Source: an uncultured Opitutales bacterium | GTDB taxonomy: Bacteria; Verrucomicrobiota; Verrucomicrobiia; Opitutales; Intestinicryptomonadaceae | Direction: 5' to 3' | Assembly (NCBI GenBank): GCA_900548275.1 | Contig: URJY01000001.1 | Span: forward strand, 124,001-188,000 | Length of the DNA stretch: 64,000 nt | In this document: piece after piece, positions 8,286 through 17,142 of the stretch | Layout of the letters: each line of letters opens with the position of its first letter | How positions within the stretch are numbered: the stretch's first letter is position 1 | The notes under the pieces: model-generated | Databases searched by the model: none | Seen by the model: only the letters and a program-made list of their open reading frames with translations | What the model was told of the DNA's origin: nothing | Translations under genes and position numbers: made by a program

Positions 8286-9465
8286 AAACGGAAAGTTCGG
8301 AGAATTCGGCGGTCAGTACGTTGCCGAAACTCTTATGAGCGCACTCAAAGAGCTCGAAACCGAGTTCTACAAAGCCGTCGACGACCCCGCATTTCAGGCG
8401 GAGTACGCCGCAATTCTAAAGGACTACGTGGGGCGTCCGTCGCCGCTTTACTACGCCAAGCGGCTCACCGAGCACTGCGGCGGCGCGCGCATTCTACTCA
8501 AGCGCGAAGATCTAAACCACACTGGCGCGCACAAGGTCAACAATACGGTGGGGCAGGTGCTGCTCGCCCGCAGAATGGGCAAGCGCAGGCTCATCGCCGA
8601 AACGGGCGCGGGTATGCACGGCGTCGCAACGGCAACGGTCGCCGCGCTCTTCGGAATGGAGTGCGAGGTGTTTATGGGCGCGGAGGACGTGCGCAGACAG
8701 GCGCAGAACGTCGGCAGAATGAAAATGCTCGGCGCAAAGCTCAATGCAGTCGAAGTCGAGCACGGCACGGCTACGCTAAAGGACGCGATGAACGAGGCGT
8801 TGCGCAACTGGGTTGCGACAGTCGACGACACTTTCTACGTCATCGGTACGGCGGCGGGCCCCCATCCGTACCCGACGATGGTCAAGGAATTTCAGGCCAT
8901 TATCGGGCGCGAGACCAAGGCGCAGATGATGGAAAAATTCGGCAGGCTTCCCACGCAGGTTGTGGCGTGCGTGGGCGGCGGCAGCAACGCAATCGGCATG
9001 TTCGCCCCGTTCATCGAAGAGCCGTCCGTTGCGCTCTTCGGCGCGGAGGCGGCGGGCGACGGAATCGAAACGGGCAGGCACGCGGCGAGCCTTGCGGCGG
9101 GCACTGTCGGCGTTCTGCACGGCAACAAAACGTATCTTTTGCAGGACGACTTCGGTCAGATTTTGGACACGCACTCCGTTTCGGCGGGTCTCGACTACCC
9201 TGGGGTCGGACCCGAGCACTCGTATCTGAAAACGAGCGGGCGCGCGACCTATGTGCCGATTGACGACCAAGCCGCAATCGAGGGCTTCCAAGCTCTCTGC
9301 CGCTACGAGGGCATCATTCCCGCGCTCGAAAGTTCCCACGCCGTCGCGCTTGCAATGCGCAACGCCCGCGAGCTTTCGAAAGACGACATCGTTGTCGTTT
9401 CGCTTTCGGGACGCGGCGACAAGGATATGGCTTCGGTAAGCGAATATCTCAACAATAGAAAATAG
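8263..9465 (+). CDS. trpB: Tryptophan synthase beta chain
   Basis: TrpB condenses indole with serine in a PLP-dependent reaction. The 400-residue chain shows the TrpB1-type N terminus FGEFGGQYVAETL, the PLP lysine Lys91 in NHTGAHKVNN, the indole-channel Glu in AETGAGMHG, and the cofactor phosphate loop VGGGSNAIGMF. The C-terminal GRGDKD motif is complete. It starts inside the end of trpF, and trpA follows 10 bases later. Confidence 0.96.
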   Translation: MKIPEYNKNGKFGEFGGQYVAETLMSALKELETEFYKAVDDPAFQAEYAAILKDYVGRPSPLYYAKRLTEHCGGARILLKREDLNHTGAHKVNNTVGQVLLARRMGKRRLIAETGAGMHGVATATVAALFGMECEVFMGAEDVRRQAQNVGRMKMLGAKLNAVEVEHGTATLKDAMNEALRNWVATVDDTFYVIGTAAGPHPYPTMVKEFQAIIGRETKAQMMEKFGRLPTQVVACVGGGSNAIGMFAPFIEEPSVALFGAEAAGDGIETGRHAASLAAGTVGVLHGNKTYLLQDDFGQILDTHSVSAGLDYPGVGPEHSYLKTSGRATYVPIDDQAAIEGFQALCRYEGIIPALESSHAVALAMRNARELSKDDIVVVSLSGRGDKDMASVSEYLNNRK

Positions 9466-9475
9466 GATTTTTCAT

Positions 9476-10279
9476 ATGACTTCCAAATTATTTAAACAAC
9501 TTAAATCGGAAAACAGGTCGGCTCTGGTGGCGTTTGTCAGTTGCGGAGACCCTACAATCGAATTTTCCGAAAAATTGATAGAACGCATTTGCGCGGCGGG
9601 GGCGGACATCGTCGAACTCGGCGTGCCGTTCTCCGACCCGATGGCGGACGGCAAGTCGATACAGGCTGCGAGCCGCAGGGCTCTCAACGGCGGCGCGACC
9701 CTCGAAAAAGTCGTCGCAATGGCAAAGCGTCTGAGGGCGAAAGGCGTCGACAAGCCGTTCGTGATGTTCTCGTACTTCAACCCGATTTTCAAGCTCGGCA
9801 CGGAAAAGACGGTCGACGAATGCGTCGCGGCGGGAATCGATTCGCTGCTCGTTGTCGACGTTCCGCTCGAAGAGGCCGACGAAGTCGTTTCGGTTTCCGC
9901 GCCCAAGGGAATCGAATTTATTCCGCTCGCCGCGCCGACGTCGTCGCCCGAACGAATCGAAAAGATTTCGAAAAAAGGCTCGGGATTTCTCTATTACGTA
10001 ACCGTTGCGGGCGTAACGGGCGCGCGCGGCGCCTTGCCCGAGGGTATCGGCGAACGTCTGGCGCAGGTTCGCAAGGCGTCGGTTCTGCCCGTGGCTGCGG
10101 GCTTCGGCATTTCGAACCCCGAGATGGCGCGCGCGGCGGCGTTGAACGCCGATGCGGTTGTTGTGGGCAGCAGGCTCGTAGACATCGCGTTCAAAACGCG
10201 TCTCGAAAAGGGCGAAGAAGCGGCGTTGGACGCGGCGGCGGAGTTTGTCGCCTCGCTCGCTGGAGCGATGAAGCGTTAG
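9476..10279 (+). CDS. trpA: Tryptophan synthase alpha chain
   Basis: TrpA cleaves indole-3-glycerol phosphate and passes indole to TrpB. The 267-residue TIM barrel keeps Glu47 in DIVELGVPFSDPMADG (Glu49 in E. coli numbering) and the catalytic Asp of the PLAAPTSSPER loop region. The N-terminal strand is FVSCGDP in place of the usual FITAGDP. The phosphate loop AGFGIS is present. It is the last gene of the operon and is followed by a terminator. Confidence 0.95.
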   Translation: MTSKLFKQLKSENRSALVAFVSCGDPTIEFSEKLIERICAAGADIVELGVPFSDPMADGKSIQAASRRALNGGATLEKVVAMAKRLRAKGVDKPFVMFSYFNPIFKLGTEKTVDECVAAGIDSLLVVDVPLEEADEVVSVSAPKGIEFIPLAAPTSSPERIEKISKKGSGFLYYVTVAGVTGARGALPEGIGERLAQVRKASVLPVAAGFGISNPEMARAAALNADAVVVGSRLVDIAFKTRLEKGEEAALDAAAEFVASLAGAMKR

Positions 10280-10304
10280 CAGGCTTTTCAAATACACTGG
10301 ACGA

Positions 10305-10335
10305 ACGTCGCGGCAATCTGTCGCGGCGTTTTTTT
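10305..10335 (+). terminator. Rho-independent terminator of the trp operon
   Basis: ACGTCGCG (10305-10312) pairs with CGCGGCGT (10322-10329), with one G-U pair and a 9-base loop, followed by a T run to 10335. It lies 26 bases after the trpA stop. Confidence 0.8.
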
Positions 10336-10412
10336 GTGTCCGTTTGCGGGCGGTTTAATGTTGACAAAATTTGGATTTTTAGCGGAATGTTTTGCCGAAG
10401 GTTTTACATTTT

Positions 10413-12806
10413 ATGAATAAATTGCTTGTCAAAATTTTGGCATTTGGGGTTGCTTTTTCGGCGGTTGCAAGTGCGTCGATTGTCGATTCCGAATTGCGCC
10501 AATGGAAGGGAAAATGGATCGTCCGCGCCGATTCGCTTGTCCCCGAGTACAAAGTTGCGCATTTGCGCCGCACGTTCGAGCTTAAGGAAAAGCCCGAATC
10601 GTTCAGGGTAAAAGTCAGTGCCGACAACCGTTTCGTCCTTTACGTAAACGGAAAGATTGCCGGCAGGGGCCCCGCGCGCGGCGACATCCTCAACTGGAAC
10701 TACGAAACGCTCGACATCGCGCCGTTTCTGAAAGCTGGCAAAAACGTCGTCGCCGCGCTCGTGTGGGACGGCGGGGCGAAACGCCCCAACGCGCAGCATT
10801 CGCACAGGCTCGGTTTCGTCCTCGACGGCGAAACTGCGGCGGAGGACATCATTGCAACTCCGTCGAAATGGAAAATGAAGATTTCGGCGGCGTATTCGCC
10901 TGTCGCGCTGAAATGGTACGTCGGGCAGGGCGACCGCATCGACGCGGGCAAGTTCGATTGGGGCTGGGAACAGCCCGACTTCGACGACTCCAAATGGCGC
11001 AGCGATTTCTATTCCATTCCCGCCTACGAAAACGACTCTGGGCCCTACAGCGAGGTCTACTGGATAACAAAGCCGAGCGGTCTTCCGCAGATGGAGTCGA
11101 AAACCGTGCGGCTCAGGGAAATTCGCAGGTTCTCGGGCGTCGAAAAGGTGTCCGACTTCATTTCGGGCAAGGGCGAATTTACGGTTCCCGCGAACATAAA
11201 ATGCACGCTGCTTCTCGACAACGGAGTTCTGACAAACGCCTATCCGATTCTGACGACATCAAAGGGCAGGGGCGCGACAATGAAAGTGCGCTACGCCGAA
11301 GCCCTCGTCGACTCGAAGCGGCAAAAGGCAAACCGCAACGACATCGACGGGCGCGACTTCAACCCCGCGTTCGCCGTGAGCGACGAATTCGTTTTCGACG
11401 GCGGCGACAACCGCAAGTTCTCGCCCCTCTGGTACAGAACGTACCGCTACGTCGGGATGGACATCGAAACGAAGGACGAGCCGCTCGTAATCAAAGACTA
11501 TTACGGCGACTTCACGGGGTATCCGTTCGCGGAGAACGGCTCGTTCAAGTCGGACGACAAGTCGATCGACAAAATTTGGGAAGTCGGCTGGCGCACCGCG
11601 CGCCTTTGCGCAACCGAAACGTATATGGACTGCCCGTATTACGAACAGCTCCAGTACGTGGGCGACACGCGCATACAGGCTCTCATCTCGCTCTACGTCT
11701 CGGGCGACGACCGCCTCGTGCGTCAGGCGATAAAGGCGTTCAACCAGTCGCGTACGTTCCACGGAATCACGAAATCGCGCTACCCGTCGCGCATAGAACA
11801 GTTCATTCCGCCGTTCTCCCTCTACTGGATTTCGATGGTAAACGACTACGCCAAGTTCCGCAACGACCCCGAATTTGTGCGCGAAATGCTCGGCGGCGTA
11901 CGCACCGTTCTTGCGTGGTACGACGGGCAAATAGACCCCACAACAGGCATCCTCAAAACCAAGATGCCGTTCTGGAATTTCGTCGACTGGTCGGAGTCGA
12001 ACCCCGCCACAAAGGGCGACAATTCCACGGGTTGGCGGCGCGGCGTACCGCCCGAGGGCGAAAACGCGGGTACGGCGATTACGTCGCTGCACTTGGCGTT
12101 GACACTGCGCGAAGCCGCCCAGTTGATGAACCGTTACGGCTTCGGCAACGAGGCATCTGAATATATGAAGCGGTATGAAAAAATCGTAAAATCGGTTTAT
12201 AAAAGATGTTGGAACGCAAAGCGCGGAGTGTTCGCGGATTTCGAGGGCGCAGTTTCCTCGAGCCAACACGTCAACATTCTTGCGATTCTCGCCGACGCAC
12301 TGCCAGCCGCCGACCAACCCGCACTGATGAAAAAAATCCTCGAAGACAAATCGCTTACGCAGTGCACGTTCTACTACAGATTCTACCTGACCGAAGCGAT
12401 GCGCAAATGCGGAATGGGCGACCTGTACATATCGCAACTCGAGCCGTGGCGCGATATGATAAAAATCGGACTGAGTACATTCGCGGAAAACCCCGAGCCG
12501 ACCCGCTCCGACTGCCACGCGTGGAGCGCAAGCCCCAACTACCACCTGCTTTCGCTCGTCTGCGGAATTATGCCCGCAGGCTACGGCTTCGAAAAGGTTT
12601 CGGTATCGCCGAACTTGGGGCGCTTGAAGGAAATCTGCGGCACCGTTCCGCACCCGAAAGGCGACATAAAAGTGTCGTTCCGTAAAAACGCAGAGGGTAA
12701 AATAAACGGCACAGTGATTCTGCCGAAAGACCTGACGGGCGACTTCAACTGGAAGGGAGTAAACATCCCCCTAAAATCGGGAAAAAACGAAATAAACATA
12801 AGATAA
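10413..12806 (+). CDS. Secreted GH78-family alpha-L-rhamnosidase
   Basis: The protein of 797 residues (start at 10413, signal peptide MNKLLVKILAFGVAFSAVAS) has the GH78 layout. N-terminal beta-sandwich domains include VSADNRFVLYVNGKIAGRGP and an FDDSKW-type carbohydrate-binding motif; an (alpha/alpha)6 catalytic domain and a C-terminal beta domain follow. The signature YMDCPYYEQLQYVGDTR carries the probable general acid Glu411. A second acidic cluster near Glu692/Glu695 (TFAENPEPTRSD) precedes CHAWSASP. It would remove terminal rhamnose from pectin or glycosides in the periplasm or outside. An upstream TTGACA at 10361 may be its -35, but the -10 is weak. It ends at a strong terminator. Confidence 0.82.
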   Translation: MNKLLVKILAFGVAFSAVASASIVDSELRQWKGKWIVRADSLVPEYKVAHLRRTFELKEKPESFRVKVSADNRFVLYVNGKIAGRGPARGDILNWNYETLDIAPFLKAGKNVVAALVWDGGAKRPNAQHSHRLGFVLDGETAAEDIIATPSKWKMKISAAYSPVALKWYVGQGDRIDAGKFDWGWEQPDFDDSKWRSDFYSIPAYENDSGPYSEVYWITKPSGLPQMESKTVRLREIRRFSGVEKVSDFISGKGEFTVPANIKCTLLLDNGVLTNAYPILTTSKGRGATMKVRYAEALVDSKRQKANRNDIDGRDFNPAFAVSDEFVFDGGDNRKFSPLWYRTYRYVGMDIETKDEPLVIKDYYGDFTGYPFAENGSFKSDDKSIDKIWEVGWRTARLCATETYMDCPYYEQLQYVGDTRIQALISLYVSGDDRLVRQAIKAFNQSRTFHGITKSRYPSRIEQFIPPFSLYWISMVNDYAKFRNDPEFVREMLGGVRTVLAWYDGQIDPTTGILKTKMPFWNFVDWSESNPATKGDNSTGWRRGVPPEGENAGTAITSLHLALTLREAAQLMNRYGFGNEASEYMKRYEKIVKSVYKRCWNAKRGVFADFEGAVSSSQHVNILAILADALPAADQPALMKKILEDKSLTQCTFYYRFYLTEAMRKCGMGDLYISQLEPWRDMIKIGLSTFAENPEPTRSDCHAWSASPNYHLLSLVCGIMPAGYGFEKVSVSPNLGRLKEICGTVPHPKGDIKVSFRKNAEGKINGTVILPKDLTGDFNWKGVNIPLKSGKNEINIR

Positions 12807-12837
12807 CCCCCGAAAATATTTGCAAGTCGGGCGCACA

Positions 12838-12880
12838 CAAAAAAAGGCGGCAAACACATTTGCCGCCTTTTTTTGTGTGC
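12838..12880. terminator. Strong terminator after the GH78 gene, possibly bidirectional
   Basis: GGCGGCAAA (12846-12854) pairs with TTTGCCGCC (12859-12867) around a 4-base loop. The flanking A run and T run extend the pairing, so the hairpin could work in both directions. It isolates the following CRISPR operon from read-through. Confidence 0.85.
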
Positions 12881-12897
12881 CTGTATTTTACTATCTT

Positions 12898-12923
12898 AAC
12901 GTTAAATAACGTTAACGGACTTG
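12898..12923 (+). promoter_or_regulatory. Palindromic operator-like motif, copy 1 (upstream of the cmr operon)
   Basis: The core AACGTTAAATAACGTT is a 7-2-7 inverted repeat (AACGTTA / TAACGTT), extended by AACGGACTTG. The same 26 bases occur in inverted orientation at 22105-22130 with one mismatch (25/26). This copy lies 154 bases before cas10. Confidence 0.65.
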
Positions 12924-13039
12924 TCTGTTTCATATCGGTTTTGTTACGGTCTGGCTATGAAAATTTTTAAAGGGCTAAGATGTTCGGGCAAAATCGTATT
13001 TTGAAAATAAAAAAAGTTTCATTTACCGTTTTGTAATTA

Positions 13040-13067
13040 TTGACTGCAAATTCAAAAACAATATTCT
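13040..13067 (+). promoter_or_regulatory. Predicted promoter of the cmr operon, giving a near-leaderless mRNA
   Basis: TTGACT (13040-13045) and TATTCT (13062-13067) are spaced by 16 bases. The cas10 ATG at 13077 starts only 9 bases after the -10 box, so the transcript would have almost no 5' UTR; there is indeed no Shine-Dalgarno sequence. Confidence 0.5.
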
Positions 13068-13076
13068 CTCGTATAT

Positions 13077-14699
13077 ATGGGTAATTTACTAGCTGTACAA
13101 ATAGGTCCCGTGCAGGGCTTCATTTCGGCCGCGCGGAAAACGCGCGACTTGTGGGCGGGGTCTTTCCTTTTGAGTTATCTGGCGGCTGCAATGCACGCGG
13201 AAATCGACAAGCTTTCCGGTCGCGGACTTCGAACCGTTTTCCCGAATGTTCCGAAAGAAGGTTCGATATACGATTTCTTCCGCGAAAATGTTACACTGTC
13301 GGCAAAGAATCTTATTCCTTCTCTTCCGAACAAGCTGCTGATTTATCTTGACGATGGTGCGGATGTGTCTTCGGTAGTGAAATCGCTGGAGTCGGCCGCC
13401 CGCGGCGTTTTGTCGGATATTTCAGAATGTGTTCTTGATGATTTCAAAGGATGTGTAGACGAGGAAAAGTTTCGCGGACAGGTAGGGGCGTTTCTCGAAT
13501 TTTATTGGGCGGCCGTTCCCTGTTCGGAATCCGATTTTTGCACTGCATATGGACACGTTAACAGGGTTATCGCAGCGGTGAAAAATACGCGCCTTTTTTC
13601 ACAACCCGCCGAAAATACTTCGTGGAAGTACGGAATCGACAGAAATAGGGACGTCCTCGACGGCACGAACGAAACCGTTATTTTAGACCATTCCCGTCTT
13701 GCGGTTCTTTCAGGCGATGTTTCGGGGCGGAGCGAGCATATGGGGGCTATGACTTTCATCAAAAGGTATTTTGTAAAATCCTATTTGTTGAAAAAATTTG
13801 TCGGGCGCAATTTACGGAAGGAAGATGTACCGTTTGCCGACACATATCAAATTGCCGATTCTTCGCCGTACTACTGCATTATGGCTTTTGACGGCGACGA
13901 AATGGGCAAGTGGATTTCGGGCGAAAAGCGGGCATCGACGGGAGGGGTAGACTCTCGTTATGTCGGGGCGTTTTCTTCCGAATTGTCGAAGTTTACGAAC
14001 GAAGTTTTTATGTTTTTCAAAGGCGGAGAATCTAACGCCGCCGGTTCGGCGGGAAGTTTGATATACGCAGGCGGCGACGATGTTTTGGCTTTTCTTCCCG
14101 TTTCCGATGTTCTCTCCTATGCGCGACAGTTGCACGATAAGTTTGCCGAACACGGACTTGAGGGAATACATTTCGGTTCTTCGTGCGGAATTTCGATAGG
14201 GCACAAAAAGTCGCCGATGCGCGATTTGAAACGGGCTGCGGACCGTGCCGAAGCCGCCGCAAAAAATAAATACGGCAGGAACGCGCTCGGAATTTCCGTG
14301 TGCAAACGAAGCGGCGAAATAATAGAATGGGGCGTACCTTTCGAATTTTCCGAAGTGATGAACTTTTTTACTCTGCTTTCGAAGGCCTTGCATAACGGTG
14401 TTTCGGCACGTCTGCCGTACGATATGCTGCGGATGATTGAGTCGTACGAGGCGTTTTGTTCTCTTGAATTTTCCGACTCTGATTTTATTGCAAACATTTG
14501 CGGTATTCTGCGTTCGGATTTTGACGCTGTTATGGACGGCAAGCAAATTCCGTCGGACAAACGTTCGGAACTTGCCGATGCTTTCAAGGAAATGCTCGAC
14601 GAACTCGCCGCCTGTGGGCGCGATTTTTGTGCGGGGACAAAACTTGCAGGCTATGTCGCCGACCTTTTCAGGGTGGTTGCTTGGATTGATAAAAAATAG
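13077..14699 (+). CDS. cas10: Cas10/Cmr2, type III-B, without HD domain
   Basis: Cas10 is the large subunit of the type III effector, and its palm domain makes cyclic oligoadenylate after target RNA binding. The N terminus goes straight into the Cmr2 polymerase-like domain (IGPVQGFISAARKTRDLWAG), and the active palm motif GGDD is at residues 332-335 in IYAGGDDVLAFLP. The chain is only 540 residues, against roughly 700-900 for HD-containing Cmr2. No HD motif is present, so the ssDNA nuclease should be absent while cOA synthesis is kept. It is the first gene of the six-gene cmr operon; cmr3 follows after 9 bases. Its codon use is less GC-rich than the flanking core genes, consistent with transfer. 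Confidence 0.92.
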   Translation: MGNLLAVQIGPVQGFISAARKTRDLWAGSFLLSYLAAAMHAEIDKLSGRGLRTVFPNVPKEGSIYDFFRENVTLSAKNLIPSLPNKLLIYLDDGADVSSVVKSLESAARGVLSDISECVLDDFKGCVDEEKFRGQVGAFLEFYWAAVPCSESDFCTAYGHVNRVIAAVKNTRLFSQPAENTSWKYGIDRNRDVLDGTNETVILDHSRLAVLSGDVSGRSEHMGAMTFIKRYFVKSYLLKKFVGRNLRKEDVPFADTYQIADSSPYYCIMAFDGDEMGKWISGEKRASTGGVDSRYVGAFSSELSKFTNEVFMFFKGGESNAAGSAGSLIYAGGDDVLAFLPVSDVLSYARQLHDKFAEHGLEGIHFGSSCGISIGHKKSPMRDLKRAADRAEAAAKNKYGRNALGISVCKRSGEIIEWGVPFEFSEVMNFFTLLSKALHNGVSARLPYDMLRMIESYEAFCSLEFSDSDFIANICGILRSDFDAVMDGKQIPSDKRSELADAFKEMLDELAACGRDFCAGTKLAGYVADLFRVVAWIDKK

Positions 14700-14708
14700 G
14701 AATTAAAA

Positions 14709-15944
14709 ATGAATGGAAATTGTTTTGTTCATAAAATATCTTTGAGTCCCAACGATGTCCTTTTCTTTAAGGATTCGCGTCCGATGACGGGGGCTTCGCA
14801 CGGAATCGGCAACAGGCTTCCGTTACCGCATACCTTTAACGGTGCGATGCGCGATGCCCTTTGCGATTCGTCCGTAGACAGACGTGCTGCGGAGGGCTTG
14901 CTGACTGTCGGACCATTCATGGAACGCGCGAACGAGGTTTATGTAAAGACTCCGTCCGACATACTGTGCGACGGCGATTCATACACGCTGCTCACTCCGT
15001 CCAAATCGGACTGTAAAACATCGCTTCCATCCGCGCTCTCTCTGCTTGTTTCCGACGCAAAACCCTCCAAGCGTAAAACGGGTGAATTTATTTCGGCTTC
15101 CGCATTTTTACGTTATCTTGGCGGCACAATGCCGACGCCTGAAGATTTTGCGGATTTCTCGGATTTCTGCTCCGACGAAAATTACATAGGCATAAAAGTC
15201 GATACCGAAAAATCTGTTGCCGAAGACGGTATGTTTTTTTCAAAAACGACATTGCGTATGCGTCGCGGTTCGAAGATTTCGGGTTATGCAAAGTTGGTCA
15301 ACCGAAAGACCAAGGAGGATTTACTTGCGGGAAAAGTATCGTCTTCGCGAGACATCAGATTCGGAGGCGAGGGCGGAATGTGTAAAATGGAGTTTTTGCC
15401 CGCCGACGAAATAAATCTTCCGTACGGTGCTTCCATAACGTCTCCGCGTGTGAAGTTCGTTTTGCTTACACCTGCCGTTTTTATTGCCGAAGAGGGATGT
15501 TGTGGTGGTTGGCAACCGAATTGGATTCGGTTTGACGGGGTTTTAAACCAGTACGGAGTGAAGCTTTTGGATGGCCCTGGCGAAGCAAAGGCAAAACGTT
15601 TGCGCGTACCTGTCGGTCGTCCGATAAATGCGCGGCTCGTGGCCGTACGTATGGAAAAACCGTTGTGTATCGGCGGTTGGGGCGGCGGTTCTGCAGATGC
15701 CAAACGTCCGTCGGGGGCAAAGTCGTCGCTACTTGCCGTTCCCGCGGGAAGCGTATACTACTTCGAAGCCGATAGCGTCGAGTCGGCGAACAGTCTTGCG
15801 GATGCCTTGAACTGGCACGGGGTAAACCGTGGAGACGGTTCGGACCGTCGCGATTTTGTCAATCTGCGTTCCGCCCTTTTGGGCGAAAAGGGTTACGGAA
15901 TAGGCGTATGCGGAAATTGGGACTATTACAAAGGTGAAATTTAA
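14709..15944 (+). CDS. cmr3: Cmr3, RAMP subunit of the type III-B complex
   Basis: Cmr3 (Cas5 group) caps the complex and holds the crRNA 5' handle next to Cas10. The 411-residue protein has the characteristic N terminus SLSPNDVLFFKDSRPMTGAS and the RAMP-type HTFNGAMRDAL segment; a Gly-rich loop IGGWGGGS lies in the C-terminal half. Bases 15285-15314 inside this gene are identical, on the same strand, to spacer 1 of the CRISPR array (19401-19430). The gene lies between cas10 and cmr4 with short gaps. Confidence 0.9.
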   Translation: MNGNCFVHKISLSPNDVLFFKDSRPMTGASHGIGNRLPLPHTFNGAMRDALCDSSVDRRAAEGLLTVGPFMERANEVYVKTPSDILCDGDSYTLLTPSKSDCKTSLPSALSLLVSDAKPSKRKTGEFISASAFLRYLGGTMPTPEDFADFSDFCSDENYIGIKVDTEKSVAEDGMFFSKTTLRMRRGSKISGYAKLVNRKTKEDLLAGKVSSSRDIRFGGEGGMCKMEFLPADEINLPYGASITSPRVKFVLLTPAVFIAEEGCCGGWQPNWIRFDGVLNQYGVKLLDGPGEAKAKRLRVPVGRPINARLVAVRMEKPLCIGGWGGGSADAKRPSGAKSSLLAVPAGSVYYFEADSVESANSLADALNWHGVNRGDGSDRRDFVNLRSALLGEKGYGIGVCGNWDYYKGEI

Positions 15945-15962
15945 TACAAAAAAAGGAAAAAT

Positions 15963-16793
15963 ATGAAATCTAAAATTATGTTCTTCTATACGGAAACGCC
16001 GCTGCACATAGGTTGTGGCAACGATGTGGGGGCGGTCGATTCTCCCGTTCAACGCGACAGTCATACGGGGTTTCCGATAATCCCCGGAAGTGCCGTAAAA
16101 GGCGTTTTGCGCGATTTGCAGGATGATTCCAGTCGCAACGAAGTCTTCGGTTCCGCTTCGGGGGAAGAGTTATCGAAATCTGGCGATATCGCGTTTTGTG
16201 AAGGAAAGCTCTTGGCTTTCCCCCTCAGAAGTATGAAAAATTCGTTTGTGTGGGCGACGTGCCCGTACATTCTCGGGCGGTTTGCCGAACGCATCGGATG
16301 CGAAGTTCCTCAATTCCCCGCGCTTTCCGACGAATCGAAAATATATGCCGATTCTTCTGTCTGTGTCGACGGAAAGCACGCCGTTATAGAAGAGTATACG
16401 TTTGAAGTTGTTCCCGATACCGGTATTTTAGAGAGGGTTGCCGAAATCTTTTCGAAAGTGGAATGCGGCGGCAGGGTTTGGCGCGGAAGTTTCGGCAAAC
16501 GCATAGCGGTTTTTTCCGACACGATGATGTCGTATTTTGCAAAGACAGCCTGTTCTGTCGACCAGCACGTTTGTATCGACGATTCCACGGGCATCGCAAA
16601 AGACGGCGCGCTTTTCAATATAGAGACTGTTCCGTCGGATTCGCTTTTCTATTCCGAAATGTTCGAACTTCGGGCGGGTGCATTCGATAAACTTACGTTC
16701 GGCGGCGGAATGCTCCAGATAGGCGGCGACGCGAGTACTGGCTTGGGTTTTTGTAAAGTCGATTTTTTTGGAAAGGATTGTTCCAATGACTAA
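15963..16793 (+). CDS. cmr4: Cmr4, Cas7-type backbone and target-RNA nuclease
   Basis: Cmr4 polymerises along the crRNA and cuts target RNA every six bases. The 276-residue protein keeps the family segment LHIGCGNDVGAVDSPVQRD, with Asp26 at the position known to be the catalytic Asp in Pyrococcus Cmr4. The RAMP motif PIIPGSAVKGVLRD follows. A second glycine-rich RAMP motif, FGGGMLQIGGDASTGLG, is at the C terminus. The stop overlaps the cmr5 start by eight bases. Confidence 0.93.
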   Translation: MKSKIMFFYTETPLHIGCGNDVGAVDSPVQRDSHTGFPIIPGSAVKGVLRDLQDDSSRNEVFGSASGEELSKSGDIAFCEGKLLAFPLRSMKNSFVWATCPYILGRFAERIGCEVPQFPALSDESKIYADSSVCVDGKHAVIEEYTFEVVPDTGILERVAEIFSKVECGGRVWRGSFGKRIAVFSDTMMSYFAKTACSVDQHVCIDDSTGIAKDGALFNIETVPSDSLFYSEMFELRAGAFDKLTFGGGMLQIGGDASTGLGFCKVDFFGKDCSND

Positions 16794-17142
16794 CGTGAAC
16801 CAGAAGCGTATTGCGTTTGCCTTTTCGCGGCGCGGCACTGTAGCAAAGCACGAGGATGAAGGCGACGCTCTTAGCGGATTCCCGTCGTTGGTAATAAATT
16901 GCGGACTTGCAAACGCGCTTTTGTATGCCGACGAAAAGGAGAAACAGAGCAGGCGTATAGCCGAAGCGGTAGTAGAATACCTGCTTTCCTGTAGGTACGT
17001 CGCCGAAAAAACGGGCTTACAAAATGGCGGCGTACGCGAGTTTGTCGAAAAACTCTGTTGTATTTCCGACATTCATCTTTCAATGTATTGCACGGAAGAG
17101 GCTCTCGAATTTCTCGCCGCGCTCAAGAGGGTTGCGCGATGA
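16786..17142 (+). CDS. cmr5: Cmr5, small subunit (Cas11) of the type III-B complex
   Basis: This 118-residue helical protein sits between cmr4 and cmr6, the expected place for the small subunit that lines the minor filament. Family features are weak by nature. The helical stretch ANALLYADEKEKQSRRIAEA and the C-terminal SMYCTEEALEFLAALKRVAR fit Cmr5. I place the start at 16786 because GGAAAGGA lies about 8 bases upstream; an in-frame ATG at 16768 would add six residues. It overlaps cmr4 by 8 bases and cmr6 by 4 (ATGA). Confidence 0.82.
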   Translation: MTNVNQKRIAFAFSRRGTVAKHEDEGDALSGFPSLVINCGLANALLYADEKEKQSRRIAEAVVEYLLSCRYVAEKTGLQNGGVREFVEKLCCISDIHLSMYCTEEALEFLAALKRVAR

